Positions 53,092-64,000 of a stretch of DNA of 64,000 nt are shown in pieces. A program made the translations under genes and the position numbers. Numbering within the stretch: the stretch's first letter is position 1; the number at the start of each line of letters is the position of its first letter. This DNA comes from Flabesymbios commensalis. Lineage: Eukaryota; Annelida; Polychaeta; Terebellida; Flabelligeridae. The stretch spans positions 99,416,796-99,480,795 of the forward strand of contig OZ024902.1 in assembly GCA_964017125.1 (NCBI GenBank), written 5' to 3'. Below the pieces are notes generated by a model. That model worked only from the letters and a program-made list of their open reading frames with translations, made no database searches and was not told where the DNA came from.

Positions 53092-55002
53092 TTACCCCCG
53101 GGCTAAGTGACAACGTATGATTACAAACTTGAATTTGTGGGTAAAGCGTTAGGTTTGCTACGCAAGGGGCGGTAATTCGACGAACCTATCCGGGTGGCGC
53201 AAAATCCAACAATGATCATACAAACAATTCAATAACATTTGAATTAGCTGGGTGAAAAAAATACAGGGTGGGTGGGTGGCGAACATCACTGGTGCAGCAC
53301 TACCAAATTATCGAGGTCCGATCATTTCCCATCCTCTTAACCAGTGTTCTGCTACATTATATGTCATGCTGCTACTCGACGTGTGTCTATAACTACTTGA
53401 ATTAATACAATCAATAGTGTTTACAGAATATGCATTGCAAAATTACTTATGTAAATTACATTTAATACAATGTGATACAATGTGATTAGTGCAATGTGTG
53501 TGGCTGGTCCCGCCGTATTTAACGTTTGTCGCTATAATTCCGAGAACCAGCCGCACAAATCGAGCAGGTGTTTTGATAGTGTGGGCGTCTTACAGTGTAA
53601 TAGCCGTGGGTTGCATTTAACGCTATGTGTGGTACCTGGTTCGGGCGCTCTGGTTTGAAGCAGTCTGCAGTGCAGTGCCGTTCAACCGTGCCGTACTACA
53701 GGATTTGAATAATTGTGATGTGTCGCAAAAAGACATGCAAGCATGTTTCAAGGTGAAGTGGAACGTGTTGTTCATCGATGTGTCACGTGAAGGACATGAC
53801 CGGATACACGACCAGCTTGCCAGATGCAAGAGTCACCCTCTAGCGCTGGCCAATCAGCTTAAAAATTACCACGCACATGTGCGCTTTATCACCAAATGTG
53901 CGGTGATAAAGCGGACTTGTGCAAATAGGCATCAGAGATTTAAATCACGGAAATAATTGAACCAGAATTACTTTCAATAAAAAATCACCAATATCAGGTA
54001 GTGGATAACCATTAATATGAAAAATAGGCTGAATAATGCTCGGCAAGCCGAGTGTAGGTGAGTACAATTAAAATTACTGCTTAAACTCTGAAGTGTCAGT
54101 TAAAATGATTTAAAATGCTATGGCACGACAAAAGTTCTGATGATACTAGGCTAATGTTGATGTTGATGCTGTGAAACTGGAACAATTGTCAGAAGGAATG
54201 TCATTATTGAAGGCTTTAATCTCTGTATCTTGAAAAGTAATCAATATCGGGTCGGTGTCCATCAAAATGTAGATCTGGTGTTGGTGGCATGAGAAATCAA
54301 TATCAGAATGTGTATGTCTGTAAATATGGGGATTCGCCTTTGGCAGTTCACCGCTGTTGTGTATAGGCAGGTGCATACCTCGACTGGCTAGATCGGCCGT
54401 GGCTATGGCGGCCAGACTGGTGATCTGTGCAGGTCTACACTGTGTGTTGATGCGCTGGTGTTGGTTGGATACGTAACTGTGCTGAATGCAGCAGACTGTA
54501 GTTGAGCAGCGCTGTAGTCACGCGGTTTCAGCGTGTGCTGTGTGTGATCAGCAAACGCAGTCTACACCATACTGAATATATGAATCCCACGCAACAAGCG
54601 AGACAAGCCTGTCAACATCAGTTGACGTTGAAGCAGTTCATATAGTTTACATTTCGAACATTAGAAATTGTTTATTTATTTACATTATATAAAAAGTGAA
54701 GCACTTGAGTCTGTGGGCATATTGGCTAACTTTGCAGCACTCAGTGTGTTCAAAATGGCATGCATGTTAACCATGCCAGTCTATTGTTTGCACTTGTGTT
54801 GTACTGACGCGACTGACGCGCCTCTCCACCAGTCCACCGTGTCGATGGCTGGCCACCATGGCCGGCCATCACGCCCTAAACGAGAGATAATGTGTGCATC
54901 GAAAAGGTGAAAAAGTCCTTGAAATATGAGGAGGTTGTGTAACATGAAGTACTTACAGTGGGGTCGTTAAACGAGTTGTAGACTGCTAAGTAAAATATTA
55001 GT

Positions 55003-55384
55003 TCACTATACCCGCCGTCAGATTAACTTGTATCGCATGTTTTTCACCGATTTCTCAGTCAATTCTCAACCGATTTTGATGAAATTTCGCAAGGACTATT
55101 TTGAAATGACTACAGTGAAATTTTCATTAAAAATCATGTAGTAAATTTGTAATTACGACGTCCCTCTATTTACCCAGTTAACTGGTTAAACTAAAGTGTG
55201 TTTTTAACCCTGAATTGTATAACATGCTAGATGGTCTAACTTTTTAGCTATGCAATATTTTCACGGTAGTTGCCGCGTGACTCGAAAATAGTCCTTGCAA
55301 AATTTCATCGAAATCTGTTGAGAATTTACTGAGAAATCAGCGTATAGCATGCGATACAAGAAAATCTGACGGTGGGTGATAGAG
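55003..55384. repeat. Inverted repeat with about 110-bp arms
   Basis: 55003-55115 pairs with 55265-55384, sharing CTTGTATCGCATG, GATTTCTCAGT and AATTTCGCAAGGACTATTTT-like runs around a 150-bp middle. It lies inside the LTR element interior and is probably a separate foldback insertion. Confidence 0.75.
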
Positions 55385-57229
55385 TAGCCTAGTTGCGCTG
55401 CCGATGTAGTAGATGTGCTATTACAGTGCACTCTTGAATGATACATAACACATCGAATATGTAAGGATTTCAGGTCATATTATATCATGTACAATGCCAA
55501 AATAATTGCTAAGATACTATTCTAAACTAGAGGGTAGTATATAGTTGGAAATTCGACCTGCGCGGAAATACTATCCGCGGAAGCCGAGAAACGATAATAA
55601 TAGATATATAGTCTAAGTAACACAACTGTCAAGTCATATGTGCTGAACGTGTAAATTATTCAAATTCGTTTTATATTTGAGAAAAAAAAATCGTCATGAC
55701 AGTCTAGGTTTGACTGTATTATTTGTTTACAGTTCGACCTGATTTAAAAAAAAAAATATTTCTGGAAATTGAATATCTGACTGACAGGAGTCTACAAAGA
55801 CTGCATAGTGTGCAATTCGACTACGAATATTTCCCAAAATGAATACATTTATATATATATATATATATCACTTTGAGGAGCATTTGTTGTGATGTCAAAA
55901 TCGGTCACTTTATATCGAGACAGGTTGGCTCATGTTGCGTAAGCCACTGTAGTGTATAGTTTGCCGATGTGCGGCAGCCGCTTATTAACATATTTCACTG
56001 GAAGACGACCACCTGCCGTGTCAGTAAACCACACGTGTTTGTATGCATTGCGACACGGCATAGGGTGCAGATTACAGAAAAAATTTGACTTTTTGAAAAT
56101 TGCTAGAAAAAAAGTCGAGCTGTGGTAAAACACAATGCGCGATATGATTTTATCAATGCTTGAAAGCAACAATTTTGAAAAAAATGTCGTATTAGATTTC
56201 CGTGGATGACTAAGAAATTTATCAGTGTGTGAATATGTCTAGACTACGATTCACAAACGTCAGGTACAGTCATGTGGCCTGTACGCGTGCCGGGAAAATT
56301 CCATAGGTGCCGTGGAAAAAAATGGCGGCCTTAATTTATGTGAATATTAATGAGCTGTCCTGATGGGGTGATGATGATTCATTAGAAATTGTTTATTTAT
56401 TGACTTTATTTAAAAAGTGAAGCACTTGAGTCTGCGGGCCTATTGGCTAACTTTGCAGGACTCAAGCCACCCTGATAACATCGCAAGGCTCTGACACAGT
56501 GACCTTCATTTTTAAATGTAATAGTCCCAATACGATCAAAAGTTTACGCCTGCTGAAAATGGCATAGTTTTCGTAGGCACTTGAAATAGTCGTCTCAATT
56601 TCATGGCATACAGTTTTTTGGTAGGCAGCGCGCGTGTTGTTTTGACACTGCTGGCTGTGGAAACAAAAGGGCGGTCAGTGTGACTGGGCCTCGCGCAGTA
56701 AATGGCGACTACTTACCAACACATATTATAGCAAATCTGCTCCCCTGAAATAAAAATATGATTAGATTTGGATGTTTCTGACCTCTGGCCCTAACATTGG
56801 GATATTTTATAGACCAAATAAAACCGTTTATTCACATGTATAATAAGTAAACAATTTTCAATGGCTCTAATCCTATAAAAAGCAATATGAATCGAGATTA
56901 TAATTGATCAATTCAAAAATTAGAATTGTAGGTATAATAAATATATTTTATTGAGAAATCTGGTGGAAAATTCTCATAAAAATCGAGTCACCCAAATGAG
57001 GTGTTCTACGATTTTTCGCTAAAATTTTTAAAAATATTTTCTTCCTAGTCGCCTATAGTGGCGTAATTAGAAATAAAATCTTTTAAAATCCAAAATACTT
57101 TGAGGGACTATTTAGTCTAGATTCTGACGACACGTAAAATTTGTAGCGAAATCCGCAGTGTCCGCCATCTTGAAAAAAAATTAGGTCACAAATTGTAAGC
57201 TTCCAATTCAGGGTCAATTTGTGATTGAC

Positions 57230-57540
57230 TGGTGATTGTCAGTTCGAATTTTGTAGAATGTAGATGTGGAATGTGCGTGTTTATCAAGCGTCGAGGGTAA
57301 CCAATATCGGGTGACTATTGGTGACACAAATATCCAAATCAGACGTTTCAGAAGGGGGTTTTCGTGTCGAGCGTCGGGTTCACCAATATTGTGTTGGTGA
57401 CGTGAAAATGATGATTTATCAGAAGGGTGCATGCTAGTCTCTAGCGTCGGTGGTCACCAATATCGGGTGGTGACCTGAAAAATCAGACGTTTCAGAAGGG
57501 GGTGTTCGTGTCGAGCGTCGGGTTCACCAATATCGCAGGG
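57230..57540. repeat. Minisatellite with CACCAATATCGGGT unit
   Basis: Four units, 60-70 bp each, contain GAGCGTCGGGTTCACCAATA and ATCAGACGTTTCAGAAGGGG. It lies near the 5' end of the LTR element interior. Confidence 0.8.
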
Positions 57541-57731
57541 CCATAGCCACGGGATACTGATTTACTCCGGTGTGTGTGGGTGGGGTTGTCTAGAGGGGTG
57601 TGGAGGCAAGCCCCCACGAAAATTTCGAAATTTGACATTTCAAATGGTGCATTCTGGCAATATTGGTCTGGTGAATACCGGACCAACCGGACTGGTAGCT
57701 ATGGCCCTGTATGGGGTGGCAAGAGCCACCA

Positions 57732-58012
57732 TGTTGGTCCGGACTGCCCGCCCTAGCTCCTAATCCTGCACGTCGAACTCTAACTCCTCGCCTGGGCAGC
57801 AGTCATCAATAAAACTTCTTGGAAATCTTTTTCTCTCTTTCTCCGGTTTATCATCTCAAATTGGCACATAGAGCGGCACGTCTGACTGCTTCGTTGTCTG
57901 GTTCGTGAGTGAGTGGAAAGGCGGCGAGGCCCGGCAGGAGAAAAGTAACTCGTCAGTCCCCACTCCCGTCTAGCCTCGCCGGCCGAAAGGAAATCGGTCG
58001 CTTGGCCCCACA
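57732..58012 (-). repeat. LTR, 5' end of the fossil element
   Basis: 281 bp, shorter than its partner 52715-53091; borders TGTTGGTCCGG and GGCCCCACA. Confidence 0.6.
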
Positions 58013-58129
58013 CAACTGTGAAATGGGCATGCGTGGGACAGTCAAGTGTAGGCCTGCATTAGCCTATAGAGACAGCATTAATATCAGCGACTGCACTGAT
58101 TACAAGATCAACGAGAAATTGTCCAAATT

Positions 58130-58265
58130 CTGTGAAACGCAGTGACGTCACTCGGTGAAAACAAGGTTATATAACACCCCTCCCCCATACTTCATTCTGT
58201 GAAACGCAGTGACATCACTCAGGGAAAATAAGGTTACATAAGAATCCCTCCCCCATACTTCATTG
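58130..58265. repeat. Tandem duplication, about 65 bp, 2 copies
   Basis: TCTGTGAAACGCAGTGAC and CCCTCCCCCATACTTCATT recur in two adjacent units with a few differences. Confidence 0.85.
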
Positions 58266-59379
58266 TATTAGCCAGCTCGGTGAAAACAAAGAAGGTCGAG
58301 GTCATTGAGTTTAACAGAATGCTGTTTTAATGTTAGACCTTATATAGACATTATACCAACATTAATATAATATAATATATGCAAATTGCCATGCTTTAAG
58401 TACAGTACGTGAACCATTAACTACGTGTATAAGAGATAAAACAAACACAAAACAAACACATACAATAATAAATATCTTCATTCAATTAGCACTAAAAATA
58501 AATAATAAAAAAAAAACATTTATTTTATATTCATTGAAAATTGCCGCAGTTTGTATGCAGCAGCAATACACAACTTTTCAACGGTATCAGACAGCCTTCT
58601 TTTACTACAGAACTGTGGAATATAATCTATCCATTCAGGAGCATTTAAAAATGTTATAGGCGTAGAAGACAGATCTCGTTGGTCATCATATTCTTCATCT
58701 AATCTGCTAATAGTCGCCGACTTGCATCTATGAGATTTATTATTTTCTTTTAGTGTGGGCTTATTACGTCTAGCTTTTTCCATATTGATGCACAACGTTG
58801 AATGACTTACTTAATTCAGATCCCCTTTTTATATCTTGGTATTAAGCTGTTGTTCTGTTTATTCTGCTAGACATCGAACAGAAAAGAGCATTAAAAATAC
58901 AATACAGTAGTCTACCAGAGGCGATCACCAAATGAAAGCAGACAGTTCTGTGACTGGGAGCAGTTCAACACTCTACTATGACGTGTGATGTTTACCCAAT
59001 GTTGGTTTAATGTTGGCCAACCGTCTGATATCCTCGCCCAACATTTAAACATTTAACCAACACTGGATCAATGTCTTGTATTTGCTGGGTTATCCCTTTG
59101 ATGGATCAGAGCAGACCCTGCGAACGCTATGGCCTTGTTAATGTGGCGTATAAAAATCACACGTGTAATTACCATCTCTATAGTTACGAATACGAACTGT
59201 TTATTTGTTAGATCATGTACAGAATGATCAGTAATACAATAATTAATATCAAGTGATCATTGCAACCCGAGACTTAATAACTAGTACAGATACGGAAGTA
59301 TAATTACATGTGGGTCTATCGAGTGCCCAAAACATATACTGTTAATATGCACTAAATCAAATTCCCAGCGGAAGAGACA
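58266..59379. other. Intergenic sequence with a decayed foldback
   Basis: A CCCAGCA-family copy lies at about 58993-59095 (TTTACCCAATGTTGGTTTAA ... TGTATTTGCTGGG). Apart from the small frame at 58520-58783 nothing else is supported. Confidence 0.45.
58520..58783 (-). CDS. Small open frame, 87 aa, function unknown
   Basis: Starting at ATG 58783-58781, it encodes a basic N-terminus (MEKARRNKPTLKENNKSHRC), a middle with DEEYDDQRDLSS, then APEWIDYIPQFC and a Leu/Ala-rich end. The mixed residue use is more protein-like than neighbouring frames, but I recognise no family, and AT-rich flanks give no promoter evidence. It could be an exon of an unseen gene or an element fragment. Confidence 0.22.
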   Translation of the reverse strand: MEKARRNKPTLKENNKSHRCKSATISRLDEEYDDQRDLSSTPITFLNAPEWIDYIPQFCSKRRLSDTVEKLCIAAAYKLRQFSMNIK

Positions 59380-61275
59380 ATAGTGTTACTAGAAAGTGGG
59401 TAAATTTTACTCACTTTGGAACTGATGGTGAAACGATTGTGACGTTTCGATCTGCCTCCAGCAGATCTTGATCACGCAATGATCAGGGTGGGTGATTCGG
59501 CTCAGGTGGTGGTGGTCGCGGAATGATCTGACCATAGATGGGTGGCAGCTGGTAGCCCTGGTCTCTGCTCATGGAAGGGGCTCTCTGCTTGATGTGGATG
59601 GCCTCCTTCACCTTGCGTTTCAACCAGTCCTGTTCTCTGTCTTGAACTCTCAAATTATCCATGGAGACACTGTGACCGGTGGCATTACAGTGGTCTCCTA
59701 CCCCAGTCGGTTTATCCAACTTACAATGTTCCTTGAATCGAACGCTGAGGGGTATCTTCGTCTCCCCAATGTAGGTGTGGAGGGTGTCGTCGTCACACGT
59801 GATGTGGTAGATGGTGCCGCACAATTTCTCCTTGGGGGTTTTGTCCTCGGATCTAGTAGTCGTCTTGTCTGTGGCGGTGACCTGTTTCTTACTTCTGGTA
59901 GGTGGAACGTCTAGGGCCCACTCCTTGTAGTTGTTGGCTCGGAGGGCATTACGTACATGTGATATTTCGGCTTTGCGGTCCTCAGCAGTGGTGACATATA
60001 GCTGGGCTCGAGTAGTGACAGTACGCACCACCGACCTCTTGTGAATCAAAGGATGGTGGGAATTGAAGTTCAGGTATTGGTCGGTGTGCATGGGCTTTCT
60101 ATAGATGGTGATCTTGGTGGAAGTATCATCCAGGACAGTAACACATAGGTCTAGGAATGGTAGTTTGCCTTGAGTCTCTGGTTCGGTGGTGAACTGGATG
60201 TGGTCGTCGATGTTATTGATGTGTGATGTCAACGAGTCCACGCCATCTTCATGCGTGAGAACAAATGTGTCATATACATAGCGGAACCAGAGTGATGGTG
60301 GTCTGGGAGCTGTAGATAGGGCAATGGACTCAAAATGTTCCATGTACAGATTAGCCACAATGGGAGAGACAGGAGAGCCCATAGCTGCTCCATGGAGTTG
60401 CTGGTAAAATTCTCCCCCGTACACAAAATAGGTGGTCGTCAAACAGTATTCCAGTAACTGTATTAACTGGAGGACGTTGAGCTCTGAGCGATCAGGCAGT
60501 GTGAGGTCTTGTCTAAGTTTACGCTCTATAACATTGAGAGCTTGGTCCACTGGGACGCTAGTAAAAAGCGCTTTGACGTCATACGACACTAACTTCTGTC
60601 CCGGTGGCACCACTAGGCCTTTCAATTTATCCACTAGCTCTATGCTGTTTTTCACACTGTGAATGGTGTTGCCTACAAGTGGTGATAGTACTGTGGCTAG
60701 GTAGCGTGCTGCGTTGTAAGTGATACTGCCACAGCATGACACAATCGGTCTCAGGGGTGCATTCGGTTTGTGTATCTTGGGCGTGCCATATAGCTTAGGG
60801 GCCTCTTCTGCGTTTGGATATAGGCGCCAAACTGGTATAGCCGTTCATATATGGATTTGTCTTTTTTCCACTGTTTGAAGATGTTGACGAGTTTGGTCTT
60901 AAATCTCGTAGTGGGATCCTTCTTTAGCTTACTGTAGGTGTTGGGTGTCTGACACTAGAGCGGTGATCTTAGTCTTATAATCATCTGTGTTCATGAGCAC
61001 AGTAGCCCTGCCCGTGTCCGCTGGAAGGACAATGATGGTGTCATCCTTTTGTAGGTTGCGGAGCGCTGCCCTTTCAGCCTTGGTGATATTAGGTTTAGGG
61101 ACCACCACCACCTGAGCTGAATCACCCACCCTGATCATTGCGTGATCAAGATCTGCTGGAGGCAGATCGAAACGTCACAATCGTTTCACCCTCAGTTCCA
61201 AAGTTGGTAAAAAATTTAACCACTTTCTATATGAATCTTGGAACCATGAATAACATATTCTCTATAGTGTTACTA
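59380..61275 (-). mobile_element. Penelope-like retroelement, 5'-truncated, with 12-bp target duplication
   Basis: The insertion (59392-61263) is bounded by ATAGTGTTACTA at 59380-59391 and 61264-61275. The sense strand is minus. Its 3' end (59391-59517) is repeated in inverted orientation at the 5' end (61100-61230), sharing CACCCTGATCATTGCGTGAT and GCAGATCGAAACGTCACAAT. Such an inverted tail copy is known for Penelope-like elements. The coding part is described separately. Confidence 0.9.
59483..61138 (-). pseudogene. Penelope-like reverse transcriptase with GIY-YIG endonuclease, broken
   Basis: The main frame (60742-59483, about 419 codons) holds the reverse transcriptase palm, with LVSYDVKALFTSVP and LHGAAMGSPVSPIVANLYME, then FRYVYDTFV. 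A linker follows, then the GIY-YIG endonuclease (CGTIYHITC, HTYIGETKIPLSVRFKEHC, GDHCNATGH). This pairing of domains is diagnostic of the family. A frame upstream (to 61138) carries the N-terminal block TKAERAALRNLQKDDTIIVL with PADTGRA. The two lie out of register across 60745-60930, so at least one frameshift is present. The catalytic box reads YVYD where the family has YVDD, so the enzyme should be inactive even apart from the truncation. Full elements encode roughly 700-900 residues. Confidence 0.92.
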
Positions 61276-61360
61276 CTTCCGATTAATCGTATTATAATTT
61301 TATTTAGTAACTAATTGTGATTGTAGGCCTATGGCGAGTTGAAGGTCGGATTAACCAATA

Positions 61361-61777
61361 TGTCGTGGTAAACCTACACCGGGAGTTCCGTTATGGGGTC
61401 ACAACGGCCGACGAAGGACTCCGCCCAATCTCGCCATCAAAACTCAAATATCCTCCTCATCCGTCTGGTCGACGGTATTAAACAAACCAGGAAACTGTCT
61501 TCTCTCTTGTCATGTTTATTTGATTAACATGCGATAACAGCAAAGCACAACCATCCGCGCACGGCACGTCTCTATGGACTTAGCGAGAGCGAGCTGCGGC
61601 ACGTCAGCAGTCGCTGAGTATTATGCTTGAAGTGGGGGAATAATACCAAGGCCGCACCACACTGCTCTGTGTGCGCACGTCACCACGGTATGAAAACGAG
61701 GCGGTCATCCCCGTCAGCCCGCGTCCAGGAATCTGGGGATAAGCGCCACATTGACTAAGCGATGTCAGGATCCTACA
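61361..61777 (-). repeat. LTR of a second, related fossil element
   Basis: About 417 bp, TG...CA bounded. It is distantly similar to 52715-53091 in layout and shares the adjacent CATTACCCCCGG and AGTGACAACGTA. It lies within 100 bp of the Penelope-like insertion. Confidence 0.5.
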
Positions 61778-64000
61778 TTACCCCCGGCTGAGTGACAACG
61801 TAGGACCAAACTGACGTGTAGGAGACTGCTTCGTGCAAGTAGCGGGGTTGTCAAATATGTAACCTCTTATACTAAGCATAGTGTTCTTAAAAAAAATATA
61901 GCGGGTGTGGTTACATTGTGGGCGGTTGAAAGCGCAGCATTATACGTGAATTGTCCGATCCTCTTAACACCAACTGTCCTTTATATATTAAGCTGCGATC
62001 AACCCATTCATTTAATTAACAGAATTGCTATTAATGCTTTAGCAATGAACTTGCTAAAAGAAAATGTCTTTACATTTATATATCTGTACACAATTCTGCC
62101 AGGCCTGTAGTAGCCTAGTATTCTGTAATTAAAATATACTGAACTTTTACGTAAATTGCTCGTGCAAAAATGACTTACGTAAATTACATGCAATACAAAA
62201 TACAATACAATGAAAAATGTAATAGTGCGATGCGTGTGGCTGGTCTCGCAGTCTTTAATCGTTTGGCGCTATAGTAAACCGCGAGTGCCAGCCGCACGAA
62301 TCGAGCACGTGTGTGGATGCTGCGTCCAACACATGCTAAATATAAAGCGATTTATTGCATTCGCTGGTCGTTAGGGGGCAGTACTCGAGTACTGTATCGA
62401 ACAAGTGTTCGCATTGTCAGTTGTTTGTAGGGTCGATTGTGCGTATCGTAGCGTCGATTCGAATGCAAGTACTCAAATCCCCATTAGCGCGAGGAGTAAA
62501 AAACTGAATGATCGTGCTCGGGCCTAGTTGGCCTTTATTATGAGCGATCACAGCTGGCGTCTCACCGTGTGATAGCCTTGAGTTGCATTATGCGGTAACG
62601 CTATGACGTACCTGATTCGAGCGCGTGCCCTACCACAGGTTTTAAAATAATGATTCTGCGATGTGGTCGCAAAAAGACATGATTATATGTTTCGATCGAT
62701 GTACAGTGGAACTAGTTGTTCCACGAAATGTCACGTGTGGGACATGACCAGCTAGTTGCTGGCGCGCCAAACGCAAAAGTCGCCCTCTAGCGTTGGCAAA
62801 ACATTTAAAAACATTAAAGTTGAAAAACGCACATGTTTGCGTCAGATCACCGGACGTGCGGTGAATAGAAACAGACCTATGCATCGTCGTAAAAAAATCG
62901 TTAGCGATGTATCGTAAAAAATCGGAGGCGATATAAGGCACGAAAATATTAAACTGGAATGAATAAAAAATTCACTATTAATAAAACATTCAATATTAAG
63001 TTGAATAATGAGTGATCTGAGAAAATATTCATGATATGAAATTATTATAATCTGTAAGGCTGATGCAGGTAGGTAGGCCTATAATAAAATGACTGCTGAC
63101 ATCGTATAATGTTCTGAAGTCGATGCTGATCTGGTTATACTGTGCCGTACCAGTAAATGTGGGGAATCCCTGGACAGTAGACGCTGTTGAGAATACTGCT
63201 GATGCTGATTGCTAGCCGTGTCGGCTGAAGCAGATAATCACGTATGCCGTGCTGTACTGTGCTGTTCTGTATTATGGATGCGCGTTGTACATGCCCACGC
63301 TGTGTTCTGTGTGGTTGACAGGAACGTGGTTCATTGGCAATATAAGACGCCAGTGCAGCACCTGTAACTCTGAGGCTGAGAGGTAGGCGACGTTTAAAAT
63401 GTCATATATATGAAAAATGCAAAACTGGCCATCACTATTTACTGTTGAAGTGATGCACCTCTCCACCATGTCGGTGGCTAGCCTTTATATTGCTGGCGCA
63501 CACCCCAGGCCTTTGGCCAGGGTATGCGGTCGCCACTCTCCGTGGCCTAAGTCCGTGACGTGCCGTGCGCGGGTAGGCTGTGCGATGCCGTGAAAATCAG
63601 ATGAAAAATGTCTGTAATATGTTGAAGCTAGAAGTGTAGACTGTAGCAAATGTTCATGCTATGTCGCATGGTGCGAGAAACGGGGGTTGCAGATTAGTTG
63701 CAGAAATATGCGTCGTTGAAGTTTCACCTAAGTGCTGTTCACAAATTCACAAAAGGTATGTATTGATTAAAATGAAAACTGGAGGTCTATATGAGACATA
63801 AAACGTTTTCACTGAGTCACACACATGCAAAATGGTACCGTGAAAACCGTAGGTCGCAGTGGTACATAAAAACAATATGCCAGAGATAACTGTGATAAGC
63901 TATGCTAAGCTATGACAATAGTATTTTGTAAATCGACCTGGGTGAAAAAAAATTTTTCACACAAGTCGAAAAACACATTCAAATATTTGCAATGTTTCGC
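61778..64000 (-). mobile_element. Fossil LTR-element interior, partial, running off the window
   Basis: Direct matches to 53092-54900: 62225-62890 with 53500-53960 (for example GTGTGGCTGGTC, CGCAAAAAGACATG and GTCACGTG..GGACATGACC). Later blocks match 49140-51850 inverted. No protein-coding content is seen. It is broken and old. Confidence 0.6.

Larger units (their letters stand above)
52715..58012 (-). mobile_element. Fossil LTR element with both LTRs and a non-coding interior (LARD-like)
   Basis: Two direct LTR-like blocks (52715-53091 and 57732-58012) bound about 4.6 kb. They start and end TG...CA and share long runs such as CCTGCACGTCGAACTCTAAC. On the minus strand a purine-rich CCGGGGGTAA precedes the LTR at 53091, as a polypurine tract would, and TGG follows the LTR at 57732, as a primer-binding site would. 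I recognise no gag, pol or envelope coding in the interior, so it is broken or always non-autonomous. LTR divergence above ten percent plus large length differences suggests an old insertion. The superfamily is not determined. Confidence 0.6.

Noticed and set aside
53627-53956. 109-codon plus-strand frame
   Set aside because: Lies in the non-coding interior of the LTR fossil; the related block at 62.6-62.9 kb does not keep it open.

Overview
The window looks like a gene-poor, AT-rich stretch of chromosome from a marine invertebrate animal. Introns with GT-AG borders, a forkhead gene, a C-type lectin gene, tRNA-headed SINEs, CR1/L2-like LINE pieces, a Penelope-like retroelement and many foldback elements all point to a metazoan. 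The octamer TAGGCCTA occurs about thirty times, which I associate with ambulacrarian (echinoderm/hemichordate) and similar deuterostome genomes. That placement is inference; the species cannot be named from this sequence.

Only two host genes can be supported. (1) A multi-exon gene on the minus strand (7162 down to 1738 and beyond the part I can follow) encodes a type I membrane protein: signal peptide, one C-type lectin domain split over two exons, a Ser/Thr/Glu-rich stalk, one membrane helix and a Lys-rich start of the cytoplasmic tail. All five recognised exons join in phase with good splice sites. Its introns hold a very long compound tetranucleotide array, a tandem duplication that copied an exon border, and a near-perfect hairpin. 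(2) An intronless forkhead-box transcription factor lies on the minus strand (21122-19497), with a polyadenylation signal about 70 bp past the stop.

The rest is mobile-element debris. 8-17 kb: foldback, two SINE families, and LINE fragments on both strands. 22-46 kb: palindromic foldback elements of two families (one with 2-bp target duplications, one flanked by TTAA), SINEs, a perfect 39-bp-arm hairpin, several tandem arrays of 140-470 bp units, and a LINE 3' end. 38-48 kb: a segment present twice in inverted orientation, one copy of which carries a LINE inserted in the middle of a foldback. 48-49 kb: a GC-rich foldback carrying a SINE. 49-58 kb and 61-64 kb: remains of a non-coding LTR element family, including one copy with both LTRs (52715-58012). 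59.4-61.3 kb: a 5'-truncated Penelope-like element with an inverted copy of its own tail and a 12-bp target duplication.

Nothing indicates that the two host genes work together. The most distinctive content is the set of short palindromic elements and the way retroelements have landed in or beside them.
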